Source: a virus
Strand: one strand, 5' to 3'
Virus record (IMG/VR): IMGVR_UViG_3300017605_000587
Coordinates: 1-40,376 of that record
DNA: 40,376 nt
How positions within the stretch are numbered: the stretch's first letter is position 1; each line of letters starts with the position of its first letter. Under the pieces are notes generated by a model. That model saw only the letters and a program-made list of their open reading frames with translations, was not told where the DNA came from and did not search any database. The position numbers and the translations under genes were made by a program. Positions 1 through 7,359 of this stretch are shown here, piece by piece.

Positions 1-957
1 TATGACAATACACGGCTATCTGCTTATAAGAGATGCCCAAGGTTTTACTATTACCGCCATATTAGACACTGGGAGTCGAATGGTAGAAAAACGGCTCTGG
101 TGTTTGGGGGCGCTTGGCACTCTGCCATGGAGGTCATCTGGGCGGCTATCACACCACCCGCTAAACCGCCCAGTAGGGAAGTTGTGGTTAAAGCGGCGTA
201 TGCAGCCTTCCTCCAAAAATGGCTGGAGGAAGGTCTGCCGCCACCCGATGAGATTGACTACGAGACCGAGAAGGAATATGCCCCTCGCACTCCAGGCCAA
301 GCGTTGGAGATGATCGTCGGCTATGTTGACTATCGTCTCAAGACCATCGATAACTTCGAGCTTGTGGCTGTGGAGCGTGGATTTGCAGTTCCCCTTGATC
401 CGGACCAGCCTGATCTTTTCTATGTCGGTAAGATTGATAAGATCGTCAAGCGCAGAGGGAAGGTGCTGGGAATTGAACACAAGACGACTACTGCGTACAA
501 GAAAGGAGGTCCGTTCAAGGGCAATTTCGTTGATAGCTTTAGTCCAAACGCCCAGGTGGATGGTTACCTATATGCCCTTCATATGATCTTCCCCGATCAG
601 GTAGGCGGCGTATGGGTCGATGCAGCGCTGGTGCATAAGAACGAAGAAGGCTTTATGTTCATCCCTGTGGAGCGCCAGCTTCAGCACCTGGATAGCTGGC
701 TATGGGAGACCCTCGACTGGATCAATCGGGTTGAGGCCGATATTAAGCATGCCACGGCCGAGAGGGCCAGTGCTCCTTATATGCGGGCGTTCCCCAAGAA
801 CACCAACAGCTGCTGGGATTTCATGAGCCAGTGTCCATACCTGGGCCTGTGTAAGGTGTGGAGCAATCCCAAGGACAAGCCTATCCCAGCCGGCTTCACC
901 GAGCACAAGTGGGACCCACTGGAGCACTTGCCTCCGATTGAAGGAATAAACACATGA
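1..957 (+). CDS. Cas4-like PD-(D/E)XK nuclease, 5' end cut by the window edge
   Basis: The frame is open from base 1, so the start lies outside the window; the internal ATG at 100 is not the real start because residues encoded before it belong to the fold. Numbering from base 1, residues 6-17 carry the LSAYKRCPRFYY motif typical of the family, followed by FGGAWH. The catalytic core is GKID, then IEHKT (E-x-K). Four cysteines, C12 and C271, C278, C284, match the split Cas4/AddB 4Fe-4S cluster pattern. The family cuts or resects DNA ends; in phages it usually sits with recombination genes, as here beside a Sak4-like ATPase. It probably begins at the ATG at 40372 at the far end of the window if the molecule is circular. 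It overlaps the next gene by ATGA. The family is clear; the exact substrate is not. Confidence 0.85.
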   Translation, partial: YDNTRLSAYKRCPRFYYYRHIRHWESNGRKTALVFGGAWHSAMEVIWAAITPPAKPPSREVVVKAAYAAFLQKWLEEGLPPPDEIDYETEKEYAPRTPGQALEMIVGYVDYRLKTIDNFELVAVERGFAVPLDPDQPDLFYVGKIDKIVKRRGKVLGIEHKTTTAYKKGGPFKGNFVDSFSPNAQVDGYLYALHMIFPDQVGGVWVDAALVHKNEEGFMFIPVERQLQHLDSWLWETLDWINRVEADIKHATAERASAPYMRAFPKNTNSCWDFMSQCPYLGLCKVWSNPKDKPIPAGFTEHKWDPLEHLPPIEGINT

Positions 958-1292
958 GCCTTGAATGGGGTCCAGCGACCCAAGCAGCCGCTAAGCGCCT
1001 GGCCGATGCGATCAGCGCTAGTGCCCGTAACAAAGCCCATCGCCGGCTGGCTGAACGAGCGGCCAAAGGAGAGTTCACGGACTACTCCGACGCCCACACC
1101 TGCCCGATTACGACCCTGTACAGCATGTGCCGCAGGCTTGGCCTCAACGACATTGCGGATCGCCTGAAGAACGGCGACTTCGATGCTACGCCTGAGGAAA
1201 GTGACGAGTGGGCGCGCTCCTCATCAGGTCAGAGTGCGTTCGCTAAGCTGTCGCCTGCCATGCGTAAGAGTCTCGGAGACCCAAATGCCTAA
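954..1292 (+). CDS. Hypothetical protein (112 aa)
   Basis: I do not recognise this protein. It starts in an ATGA overlap with the nuclease (AAGGAAT ribosome site upstream) and overlaps the following ATPase by 8 bases, so it is translated as part of the recombination operon. It is soluble and helical in appearance, rich in Ala, Arg and Ser, with no membrane segment. Two cysteines (HTCPITTLYSMC) are present but do not make a full zinc motif. Its position between nuclease and ATPase suggests a role in DNA metabolism, which is only context. Confidence 0.8.
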   Translation: MSLEWGPATQAAAKRLADAISASARNKAHRRLAERAAKGEFTDYSDAHTCPITTLYSMCRRLGLNDIADRLKNGDFDATPEESDEWARSSSGQSAFAKLSPAMRKSLGDPNA

Positions 1293-2166
1293 TGCCAAAG
1301 ACACCGACCTGAACCCTACCAAGCGCATCCTGCTGGTGGGACCGACTGGGTCAGGCAAGACAGCCCAAATCTGGACGCTGCCAGGCAAGCGCTTTGCCTA
1401 CATATTCGATCCCAACAGTCTGTCAACGCTGAAGGGCTGCGATGTCGACTATGAGGAGTTCTATCCGGACTTCCTGGAGATGGACGCCACGCTGAAGGGC
1501 TTCAACAAAGGCTCACTGTCCGACAAGATGCCAGCTGTGGCAGGCAGGGCCAGCAAGCGTGAGCCGCTCGTCTACATGAAGTGGGTAGACGACATGAATA
1601 AGAAGTGTGACGCTGGCTTCTTCAAGGACTACAACTGGCTGTGCATGGATAGCTTGACGTTCCTCGCCAAGGCCACGATGGATCGTCAGCTCTACATCAA
1701 CAACCGCTATGGCGACGTCGAGGACCAGGCGGACTACAGGGTGGTTGGCTCCAAGCTGACCGATCTGTTCAACTCCCTATCGAGCCTCAAGCTGAACTTC
1801 TATTGCACCGGCCATCTGTCGGTGTTCCAGGACGAGAAGACCAAGAAGATCAGCACACAAATTCATTTGCCTGGAAAGGCTAGGAACTACCTTCCACTCC
1901 TCTTTACAGAGGTGTGGCTGTCTGGGACTGAGGATGATGGGAAAGGAGGTCTGAAGTACACCATTCGAACCAAGCCTGATCCGAGGGGTCTACAAGAGGT
2001 GCGCTCCAGCATCCAAGGCCTCAACACGATCGAAGATGTGACTATACGCAACTTTGGGGACCTTGCTGAGGGAGGGATTGGTGCCCTTCTGAAGCGGCGG
2101 AGTGCTGGGCAAAGGCCCCCAACTTCCAGTGTCAACGTAGCCCAGCTTCAACCGAAACAAGGATAG
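1285..2166 (+). CDS. Sak4-like / RecA-fold phage ATPase
   Basis: A P-loop NTPase of 293 residues. Walker A is GPTGSGKT at residues 19-26, and a Walker B-like hydrophobic strand ending in Asp-Ser (WLCMDS) follows in the middle of the protein. The layout, a short RecA-type core with no helicase motifs next to a PD-(D/E)XK nuclease and a small ssDNA-binding-like protein, is the common phage arrangement for Sak4-type single-strand annealing ATPases (AAA_24-like). The role inferred is recombination or replication fork repair in the cytoplasm. The start at ATG 1285 has GGAGA six bases upstream. A longer upstream reading to 1183 overlaps the previous gene and has no supporting site. The C-terminal ~25 residues look disordered. 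Confidence 0.75.
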   Translation: MPNAKDTDLNPTKRILLVGPTGSGKTAQIWTLPGKRFAYIFDPNSLSTLKGCDVDYEEFYPDFLEMDATLKGFNKGSLSDKMPAVAGRASKREPLVYMKWVDDMNKKCDAGFFKDYNWLCMDSLTFLAKATMDRQLYINNRYGDVEDQADYRVVGSKLTDLFNSLSSLKLNFYCTGHLSVFQDEKTKKISTQIHLPGKARNYLPLLFTEVWLSGTEDDGKGGLKYTIRTKPDPRGLQEVRSSIQGLNTIEDVTIRNFGDLAEGGIGALLKRRSAGQRPPTSSVNVAQLQPKQG

Positions 2167-2171
2167 CAAAC

Positions 2172-2570
2172 ATGCCTATCATCCATGCGCCTCTTGGCGA
2201 TGTCAAGGAGCCGGAGGCAGTACCCGAGGGCATCTACGATCTTCGGATTGTCAAGTTCGAGGAAGGGGAGTCCAAGAAGGGCAACCCTATGACCACAGTG
2301 TTCATCAAGATCGAAGATGCGGCCTACCCCAACGCTTCGATCGTGCGTCACTGGCTGATGCAGCCAACCTCGGACACCCCGTCCGATCAGCGGCAGATGC
2401 GCCTGCTTGACACCAAGCGCTTCCTGCTCGCCTTCGGCATTCCGTATGAGCATGACTCCTACAATACGGATGACTTCATCGGGGCCACTGCTCGGTGCAC
2501 GCTGAAGCAGGACGAGGGTGACGACGGCGGTCTCTACAACCGCCTGGTATTGCCACGTCTGAAGGAATAG
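2172..2570 (+). CDS. Putative ssDNA-binding / DUF669-like protein
   Basis: A 132-residue acidic protein that follows the ATPase by five bases, with AAGGA ahead of its ATG. The pattern is an N-terminal leader, a strand GIYDLRIVKFEEGESKKGNPM, then alternating strands and short helices and VLPRLKE at the end. This resembles the small OB-fold DUF669-type proteins that accompany Sak4 ATPases and act as phage SSBs. The phrase 'SKKGNPMTTVFIKI' (modified from 'skkGnpml.v.l.v' of that family) is the best clue. The family assignment is by resemblance only; the genomic neighbourhood fits. A hairpin follows the stop codon. Confidence 0.6.
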   Translation: MPIIHAPLGDVKEPEAVPEGIYDLRIVKFEEGESKKGNPMTTVFIKIEDAAYPNASIVRHWLMQPTSDTPSDQRQMRLLDTKRFLLAFGIPYEHDSYNTDDFIGATARCTLKQDEGDDGGLYNRLVLPRLKE

Positions 2571-2578
2571 TTCAATCA

Positions 2579-2607
2579 GGAGGTATCGGGGAAATCCCGG
2601 TATCTCC
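2579..2607 (+). terminator. 12-bp hairpin after the SSB-like gene
   Basis: GGAGGTATCGGG pairs with CCCGGTATCTCC across a GAAAT loop, 12 pairs with two G-U wobbles. The following run (CACTTTTA) is a weak U-tract, so this is either a partial terminator or an RNA-stability element between two co-directional genes. A related palindrome lies at 36417-36431. Confidence 0.5.
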
Positions 2608-2626
2608 TCACTTTTATGGAACGCCC

Positions 2627-2908
2627 ATGAGCCGGCTTGACGAAGTCAGGAAAGACATCACTGAGATGTCTCTTGAGGAACTGCGGGAGCATGTCCGGCA
2701 TCTACGCGCCGACCGCAGGATCACGAAGGTAAGCAGGGGGACTAAGAAGACGAAAGCCCGAAACAGTGCCACGTCCAAGACCAAGGTTGGCAAGGTCCTG
2801 GACAAGATGACCGCCGAACAACTGGAAGCGCTTCTCGCAGAGATGGAAGGGGAAGAGAATGGACCTCAGGCAAATTCCGCTAGCTCAGGTCAAGATACCG
2901 AAGGATAG
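2627..2908 (+). CDS. Hypothetical charged helical protein (93 aa)
   Basis: I do not recognise this protein. It is very rich in Lys, Arg and Glu: an amphipathic N-terminal helix (EMSLEELREHVRHLRADRR), a basic Lys/Thr linker, then a second helix (MTAEQLEALLAEME) and a polar tail. The C-terminal 50 bases overlap the start of the ParB-methyltransferase gene in another frame. The start follows a weak GGA site. It looks like a small DNA- or protein-binding accessory factor; nothing more can be said. Confidence 0.7.
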   Translation: MSRLDEVRKDITEMSLEELREHVRHLRADRRITKVSRGTKKTKARNSATSKTKVGKVLDKMTAEQLEALLAEMEGEENGPQANSASSGQDTEG

Positions 2909-4157
2909 GGCAAGGGAGGATAAAGGGGACATCGTCGGCCTGGCTGCCGACATCAAGGCTAGGGGCCTCCTGCAGCCAATCACCGTCAAGTCTGACTTCA
3001 CCCTCATGGCTGGAGAGCGACGGTATCTGGCGCATCGCCACAATAGTGCAGATACGATCTGGGTGATTGTGCGCGGTGGCGAAGATGAGACCACCGCATC
3101 TGAAATCGAGCTGGTCGAGAACGTCGCTCGGAAGGACCTGCTATGGCCTGAGCGAGCCAAGCTTGAGTTGAAGATATGGAACCTCAAGGTCAAGCAGCAT
3201 GGTGAGTATGATCCATCCAAGAACCCCAATGGATGGTCTAACATCAAGCAAGGTAAGCTGGTTGGCGCTGACGAGTCTACTATACGTCGGCGTCTGGAGC
3301 TGGCTGAGACAATGGCTGAGGTTCCCGACCTCGAGCTCGATACCTGCAAAACCGAGGATGAGGCTTGGAAGGTCAACTCCAAGCTGAAGGAGCGCGGCGT
3401 TGAGCTGGAGATGCTCAAGAAGGTGCCTCCGTCAGTTAGGACCGCCATTGACAAGGCCTCGGAGCACTACATCATTGGCGACTTCTTCGAGCAGGTTAAG
3501 ACCCTGGATGCGGAGGTTGCCGACTTTGCCGAGGTCGATCCGCCCTATGGCGTCGATCTTGATAAGCGCAAGAGCCGCAACGCCGACGATCGGCCTATGG
3601 AGGAGTATCAGGAATGGTCGGAAGGTTCCTACCCAGCCCTATTCAAGCAGACGGCAACCCTAGTCTATACCAGCCTCAAGCCCAACGCATTTGCTGTGTT
3701 CTGGTATGGGATGAGCTGGCACACGGAGGTTATGGAAATCCTGCGCTCTTCAGGCTTCACTATTCCGGATATTCCTGCTGTATGGACCAAGGGCGAGGGA
3801 GGTCAGACTGCCTCGCCGGACACGACTTTAGGGAGCTGCTACGAACCATTTTTCCTAGCGCGGAAAGGACAGCCGAAGCTCGCAAAGCCCGGTCGAGGGA
3901 ACGTGTTCAACTTTCCCGGCCTCCAGAAAAAGGTTCATCCGACTGAGAAGCCTATCGCTCTGCTCGAGGATATCATCAGAACGATCTGCTTCCCTGGCAG
4001 TTTCGTGTTGGTGCCCTTCCTTGGCAGTGGCGTAACCCTCCGGGCAGCCTACAAGCTAGGCCACACCGGCTTGGGCTGGGACCTATCGCAAGAGCACAAG
4101 AATGGCTTCCTAAAGCGGGTCGCTGAGGATAAAGGAAATGCAAAGCAGAAAGTGTGA
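2859..4157 (+). CDS. ParB-like domain fused to DNA methyltransferase
   Basis: Residues 1 to about 110 form a ParB/Srx-type domain (IPLAQVKIPKDRARED at the start, then LMAGERRYLAH and ELVENVARKDL). A linker helix region follows, then an S-adenosylmethionine-dependent methyltransferase. The catalytic motif IV is DPPY at residues 227-230, and the SAM-binding motif I is FLGSG at 387-391, after HPTEKP. Motif IV before motif I is the beta-class order of N6-adenine or N4-cytosine enzymes. Such ParB-methyltransferase fusions are known in phages and usually lack a partner restriction gene, as here. Likely roles are protection from host restriction or marking of replicated DNA. AGGGGAAG precedes the ATG. 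The 3' end overlaps the GIY-YIG gene by 20 bases. Confidence 0.88.
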   Translation: MDLRQIPLAQVKIPKDRAREDKGDIVGLAADIKARGLLQPITVKSDFTLMAGERRYLAHRHNSADTIWVIVRGGEDETTASEIELVENVARKDLLWPERAKLELKIWNLKVKQHGEYDPSKNPNGWSNIKQGKLVGADESTIRRRLELAETMAEVPDLELDTCKTEDEAWKVNSKLKERGVELEMLKKVPPSVRTAIDKASEHYIIGDFFEQVKTLDAEVADFAEVDPPYGVDLDKRKSRNADDRPMEEYQEWSEGSYPALFKQTATLVYTSLKPNAFAVFWYGMSWHTEVMEILRSSGFTIPDIPAVWTKGEGGQTASPDTTLGSCYEPFFLARKGQPKLAKPGRGNVFNFPGLQKKVHPTEKPIALLEDIIRTICFPGSFVLVPFLGSGVTLRAAYKLGHTGLGWDLSQEHKNGFLKRVAEDKGNAKQKV

Positions 4158-4629
4158 TCACTGCGGAGAAGTAAAGGACGTATCTAAATTTAGGGGATAT
4201 ACATGCTCAACATGTAGATATAGAATGTTTAAGGATAGTAGTAAGCGATCCACTGAGTATTATAGAGATGCACCATCGTGGGGTGGATGCACAGAAAGGA
4301 TTATGGATATAACTGGCCTTGTGTTTATAAATCCAGGTGTCTATCTTTTATACAGTGATAATCTCCTTCTTTACATTGGATCATCTAAAAATGTTATAAG
4401 GCGTGTGACCCATCATAGGACTTCATGTAGAAAGGCTCATGGAAGGATAGGTAATATATTCAATAGGGTCGAGTATATTCGAGAGGATAATATATATGCT
4501 ATGAGGGCTTTGGAAAGGAAGCTTATAGCAGAGCTTCAGCCGCCTTACAATAGATATGGTGTAAATAATCGACTAAGTTCGGAAGATTTGGATGATATGC
4601 TACATACGGTGAGGGCATCTCATGTCTAG
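4138..4629 (+). CDS. GIY-YIG endonuclease with N-terminal zinc ribbon
   Basis: A 163-residue protein. C6-x2-C9 and C23-x2-C26 form a small zinc ribbon. The GIY-YIG domain then has G67-V-Y69 and Y79-I-G81, with R88, E126 and N138 in the positions of the catalytic residues, so an active single-strand or double-strand nicking nuclease is expected. Free-standing GIY-YIG genes of this kind are commonly homing endonucleases. The gene is visibly AT-rich with many AGG, ATA and TAT codons, unlike the GC-rich genes on both sides, which points to recent acquisition. It is wedged by overlaps of 20 and 8 bases between the methyltransferase and the first half of the split DNA polymerase. Confidence 0.88.
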   Translation: MQSRKCDHCGEVKDVSKFRGYTCSTCRYRMFKDSSKRSTEYYRDAPSWGGCTERIMDITGLVFINPGVYLLYSDNLLLYIGSSKNVIRRVTHHRTSCRKAHGRIGNIFNRVEYIREDNIYAMRALERKLIAELQPPYNRYGVNNRLSSEDLDDMLHTVRASHV

Positions 4630-6244
4630 CCCATGGGAAGAAGGTGATCCTAACTCCAAACTGCTGGTTCTCGCCGAGGCGCCCAGCCGAATGGAGATGA
4701 AGCTGAACCGACCCTTGATCGGTCCAGCTGGCGAGGTATTCAACGACTGCCTACACACCTCAGGCATTGCTCGCCGCCAGTGCTATATCCTCAACCTCTG
4801 GCCGTTCCAGGTCACCAAGGATAAGGCTGGGCACTTCTGGCACGGCGGTGAGTGTCTGTGGAATAGCCGGGGCTTCACCGAGGCGGGTGTCCAAGCCTAT
4901 ATGCCCACCATCGAGAAGATCAGGGCGTGTGGGGCTAACAACATCCTCACACTGGGCCAGCAGGCTATGTCTGCCCTGACCGGCGATAAGCGGCCAATCA
5001 TGAAGTGGCGCGGTAGCCCGCTGTGGTCTCCTATCGTAGACCGGAAGTTCATGCCTACCGTACACCCGGCTGCTACGATCCACGGAGTGTATGTCTGGCG
5101 ATATCTGATATCCGGAGACATGCAGAAAATCGCCCGTGATTTGGATGATAGGCAGTTAGTTCTGCCATCCCGGAACCTTATAATAAGGCCAACGTACTCA
5201 GACTTTTACCACTATATTGAAGCCTGTCGCGAAGCCAAGCGGGTCTGCACCGACATCGAAGTTGTAAACCATCAGGTTTCTTGCTTCAGTCTGGCCTACA
5301 AGAAAGACGAGGCTATGACTGTGCCCTTGGTCGGCCCCACGGGCGATCACTACTGGGATGAGGACAATGAGATTGCGCTGTGGAAGGCATATGCTGGCCT
5401 CCTCAGCGATCCCGAGGTGATGAAGATCAATCAGAACATAGTGGGCTTCGACGCTGTGTTTCTGTTGCAGCAGTGTAACATCCACATCAAGGGACCCTTG
5501 GGCGATCCTATGATCGCGCAGCACATCATCTACCCGGACTTCAAGAAGGGTCTGGACTTCATCGCGAGCATGCATACGAGGGAGCCCTACTGGAAGGACG
5601 ATGGAAAGATATGGAAGAACCCAAACATAGACTGGAACACCTTCCAGCGGTACTGCGGGAAAGACGCTTGTGTGGCCCTCGAAACCTGGGACGTTCTATC
5701 TCAGGAGATGACCGATGGCGGCTACTGGCCCACATACAACAGGACTGTAAGAATGGCTGGACCCTTAGCCTACATGGCAGTAACTGGGCTCGCGGTGGAC
5801 CGAGAAGGCCTCGCGGCTACCAAGGTAAAGCTCGACAAGGCGATTGCCGAGAAGCAGGCCAAGCTGAACGAGTTGGTGGGCTTCGAGCTGAACGTACAGA
5901 GCCCGAAGCAGTGCATCACCTACTTCTACGAGACCCTAAAGCTCCCTCCGTACAAGAATAGGGAGGGTGGCTACACTACTGACGACAAGGCCATGAGCCG
6001 CATCTACCGCAAGGCAGGGGTGGGTGCGGCCCAGGCTAAGGTCGTCCAGGAGCTTAGGGCGCTGATGAAACTCAAAGGAACATACATAGATGTGGAACTT
6101 GATACTGATAACCGGCTGCGCTGTAGCTGGAACCCTCGGGGTACGTGGACTGGCCGGCTATCTAGCGGACAGACTCTGATGGGCACAGGCATGAACCTGC
6201 AGAACCTTCACCCTGAGTTTAAATCCTTCATTGTGGCAGGATAA
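4622..6244 (+). CDS. polA: DNA polymerase I family A, N-terminal half (UDG-like domain + 3'-5' exonuclease + polymerase start)
   Basis: 540 residues. Residues 1 to ~180 resemble family 4/5 uracil-DNA glycosylases: AEAPSRME, RPLIGPAGEVF, TLGQQAMSALTG and HPAATIHG. The iron-sulphur cysteines are not evident and GEAPG is altered to AEAPS, so activity is uncertain. The DEDDy exonuclease follows: D211-x-E213 (Exo I), N272...F276-D277 (Exo II) and Y344-C-G-K-D348 (Exo III). The polymerase begins with a thumb region and reaches TGRLSS at 510-515 and NLQN at 525-528. The protein then ends at SFIVAG, where family A enzymes normally continue through one short loop into motif A. That motif starts the gene at 7356. 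GAGGG precedes the ATG. This half cannot polymerise alone; I infer it assembles with the second half. Confidence 0.92.
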   Translation: MSSPWEEGDPNSKLLVLAEAPSRMEMKLNRPLIGPAGEVFNDCLHTSGIARRQCYILNLWPFQVTKDKAGHFWHGGECLWNSRGFTEAGVQAYMPTIEKIRACGANNILTLGQQAMSALTGDKRPIMKWRGSPLWSPIVDRKFMPTVHPAATIHGVYVWRYLISGDMQKIARDLDDRQLVLPSRNLIIRPTYSDFYHYIEACREAKRVCTDIEVVNHQVSCFSLAYKKDEAMTVPLVGPTGDHYWDEDNEIALWKAYAGLLSDPEVMKINQNIVGFDAVFLLQQCNIHIKGPLGDPMIAQHIIYPDFKKGLDFIASMHTREPYWKDDGKIWKNPNIDWNTFQRYCGKDACVALETWDVLSQEMTDGGYWPTYNRTVRMAGPLAYMAVTGLAVDREGLAATKVKLDKAIAEKQAKLNELVGFELNVQSPKQCITYFYETLKLPPYKNREGGYTTDDKAMSRIYRKAGVGAAQAKVVQELRALMKLKGTYIDVELDTDNRLRCSWNPRGTWTGRLSSGQTLMGTGMNLQNLHPEFKSFIVAG

Positions 6245-6245
6245 A

Positions 6246-6491
6246 ATGGCAGAAGATAAGTTAACCCCCGAGTATGCGAACGATCTAATCCTGGCTGAGT
6301 TCAAACGGGCCAGGCAGAAGTTCGCCCCTATGCGCGGCCCTCACGAGGGCTACGCCGTGATCCTCGAGGAGCTGGACGAGGCGTGGGATGAGATCAAGGC
6401 GAACAACATTCCCAGGGCACGGAAGGAAATGCTGCAAGTGGCTGCCATGGCCCTTGCATTCTTGGTGGAGGTAGGAAATGGTCCCGAGTAA
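6246..6491 (+). CDS. MazG-like nucleotide pyrophosphohydrolase (small)
   Basis: An 81-residue all-helical protein starting one base after the polymerase stop, with AGGA ahead of ATG 6246. The motif EELDEAWDEI matches the EExxE metal-binding helix of MazG/all-alpha NTP pyrophosphatases, and a second helix carries KEMLQVAAMAL. Phages use such proteins to hydrolyse unwanted nucleotides or to lower alarmone levels. Its length is about that of a single minimal MazG-like unit. It overlaps the lysozyme gene by 14 bases. It is one of two genes that interrupt the DNA polymerase. Confidence 0.72.
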   Translation: MAEDKLTPEYANDLILAEFKRARQKFAPMRGPHEGYAVILEELDEAWDEIKANNIPRARKEMLQVAAMALAFLVEVGNGPE

Positions 6492-7359
6492 AATCATCCA
6501 GCCTATGGTGGTCGATTTAAGCCATCACAACGTCGTCAACAGCTTTCAGCTCGCCAAGAACTGGGGGATCAGGGCGGTCATCCACAAGGCATCTGAGGGG
6601 ACAACCATCGTTGATCCCACCTACAAGACCAGACGAACCATGGCTAGGGATGTGGGCTTCCTGTGGGGGGCCTATCACTTCTTTCGTCCAGGCAATATTC
6701 AGCGACAGGTGGAGTGGTTTCTGGAGTGTGCTAACCCTGACGATCACACCCTCATGGTGCTGGATCACGAAGACTCTGGATGCTCAGCCGCTGACGCCGA
6801 GATGTTCTTGCGTCTCCTCGAGGATAAGATCAAACGTAAGCCCGCTCTGTACAGCGGCAACGTGATCAAGGATCAGTTGGGCAACCAGATTAACGATTAT
6901 CTGGGCTCGTGCCGACTGTGGCTGGCCCAGTACGGGGATAGTCCAAAGTGCCAAGCCAGCTGGGACAACTGGTGGCTGTGGCAGTACACTGGGGATGGCA
7001 TCGGACCTAAGCCACAGGTGGTGCCTGGCATCGGCGAGGGCAACAATCCCCAAGCGCCTATCGACGTGAATAGCTTCGCGGGGACCGTTGGCGAGCTACA
7101 GGAGAGTTGGGCAGGTGATATGTCTATCGGACCCTACGAACCTAACGCCTCTGAGATCACCGCCTTTATCCAGAGCGCTATCACCCTGCTGGGCTATGCC
7201 GATCTGGCAATCGATGGCCGCTATGGCGTCAAGACCCGCGATGCGATCTGCAAGTACCAGCTAGATAACGAGCTGCAGATCACCGGCCTGCCAGATCAGC
7301 CTACAATTGAAGATGTATGCGATGAGGTTCAGAAGTGGAATGTACGCAGACGCAAATGA
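6478..7359 (+). CDS. GH25 lysozyme (endolysin) with peptidoglycan-binding domain
   Basis: 293 residues. The GH25 (Chalaropsis-type) muramidase core opens with MVVDLSHHN, has the catalytic D96-x-E98 (LDHEDSG), and later WLAQYG, WWLWQYTGDG and a terminal IDVNSFAG. A PG_binding_1-type domain spans about residues 225-285 (LLGYADLAIDGRYGVKT). There is no signal peptide, so export should depend on a holin; a holin-like gene is encoded far away at 16650-16856. GGAGG precedes the ATG. The gene lies between the two halves of the DNA polymerase and ends in an ATGA overlap with the second half. An endolysin inside a replication operon, rather than in the lysis cluster, is unusual. Confidence 0.9.
   Translation: MVPSKIIQPMVVDLSHHNVVNSFQLAKNWGIRAVIHKASEGTTIVDPTYKTRRTMARDVGFLWGAYHFFRPGNIQRQVEWFLECANPDDHTLMVLDHEDSGCSAADAEMFLRLLEDKIKRKPALYSGNVIKDQLGNQINDYLGSCRLWLAQYGDSPKCQASWDNWWLWQYTGDGIGPKPQVVPGIGEGNNPQAPIDVNSFAGTVGELQESWAGDMSIGPYEPNASEITAFIQSAITLLGYADLAIDGRYGVKTRDAICKYQLDNELQITGLPDQPTIEDVCDEVQKWNVRRRK

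Noticed and set aside
6245-7355. Intein or group I intron as the cause of the polymerase split
   Set aside because: The inserted stretch is two ordinary genes with their own ribosome sites; no intein Cys/Ser start or C-terminal His-Asn, and the first half ends in a stop. RNA splicing cannot be excluded but no intron structure was seen.
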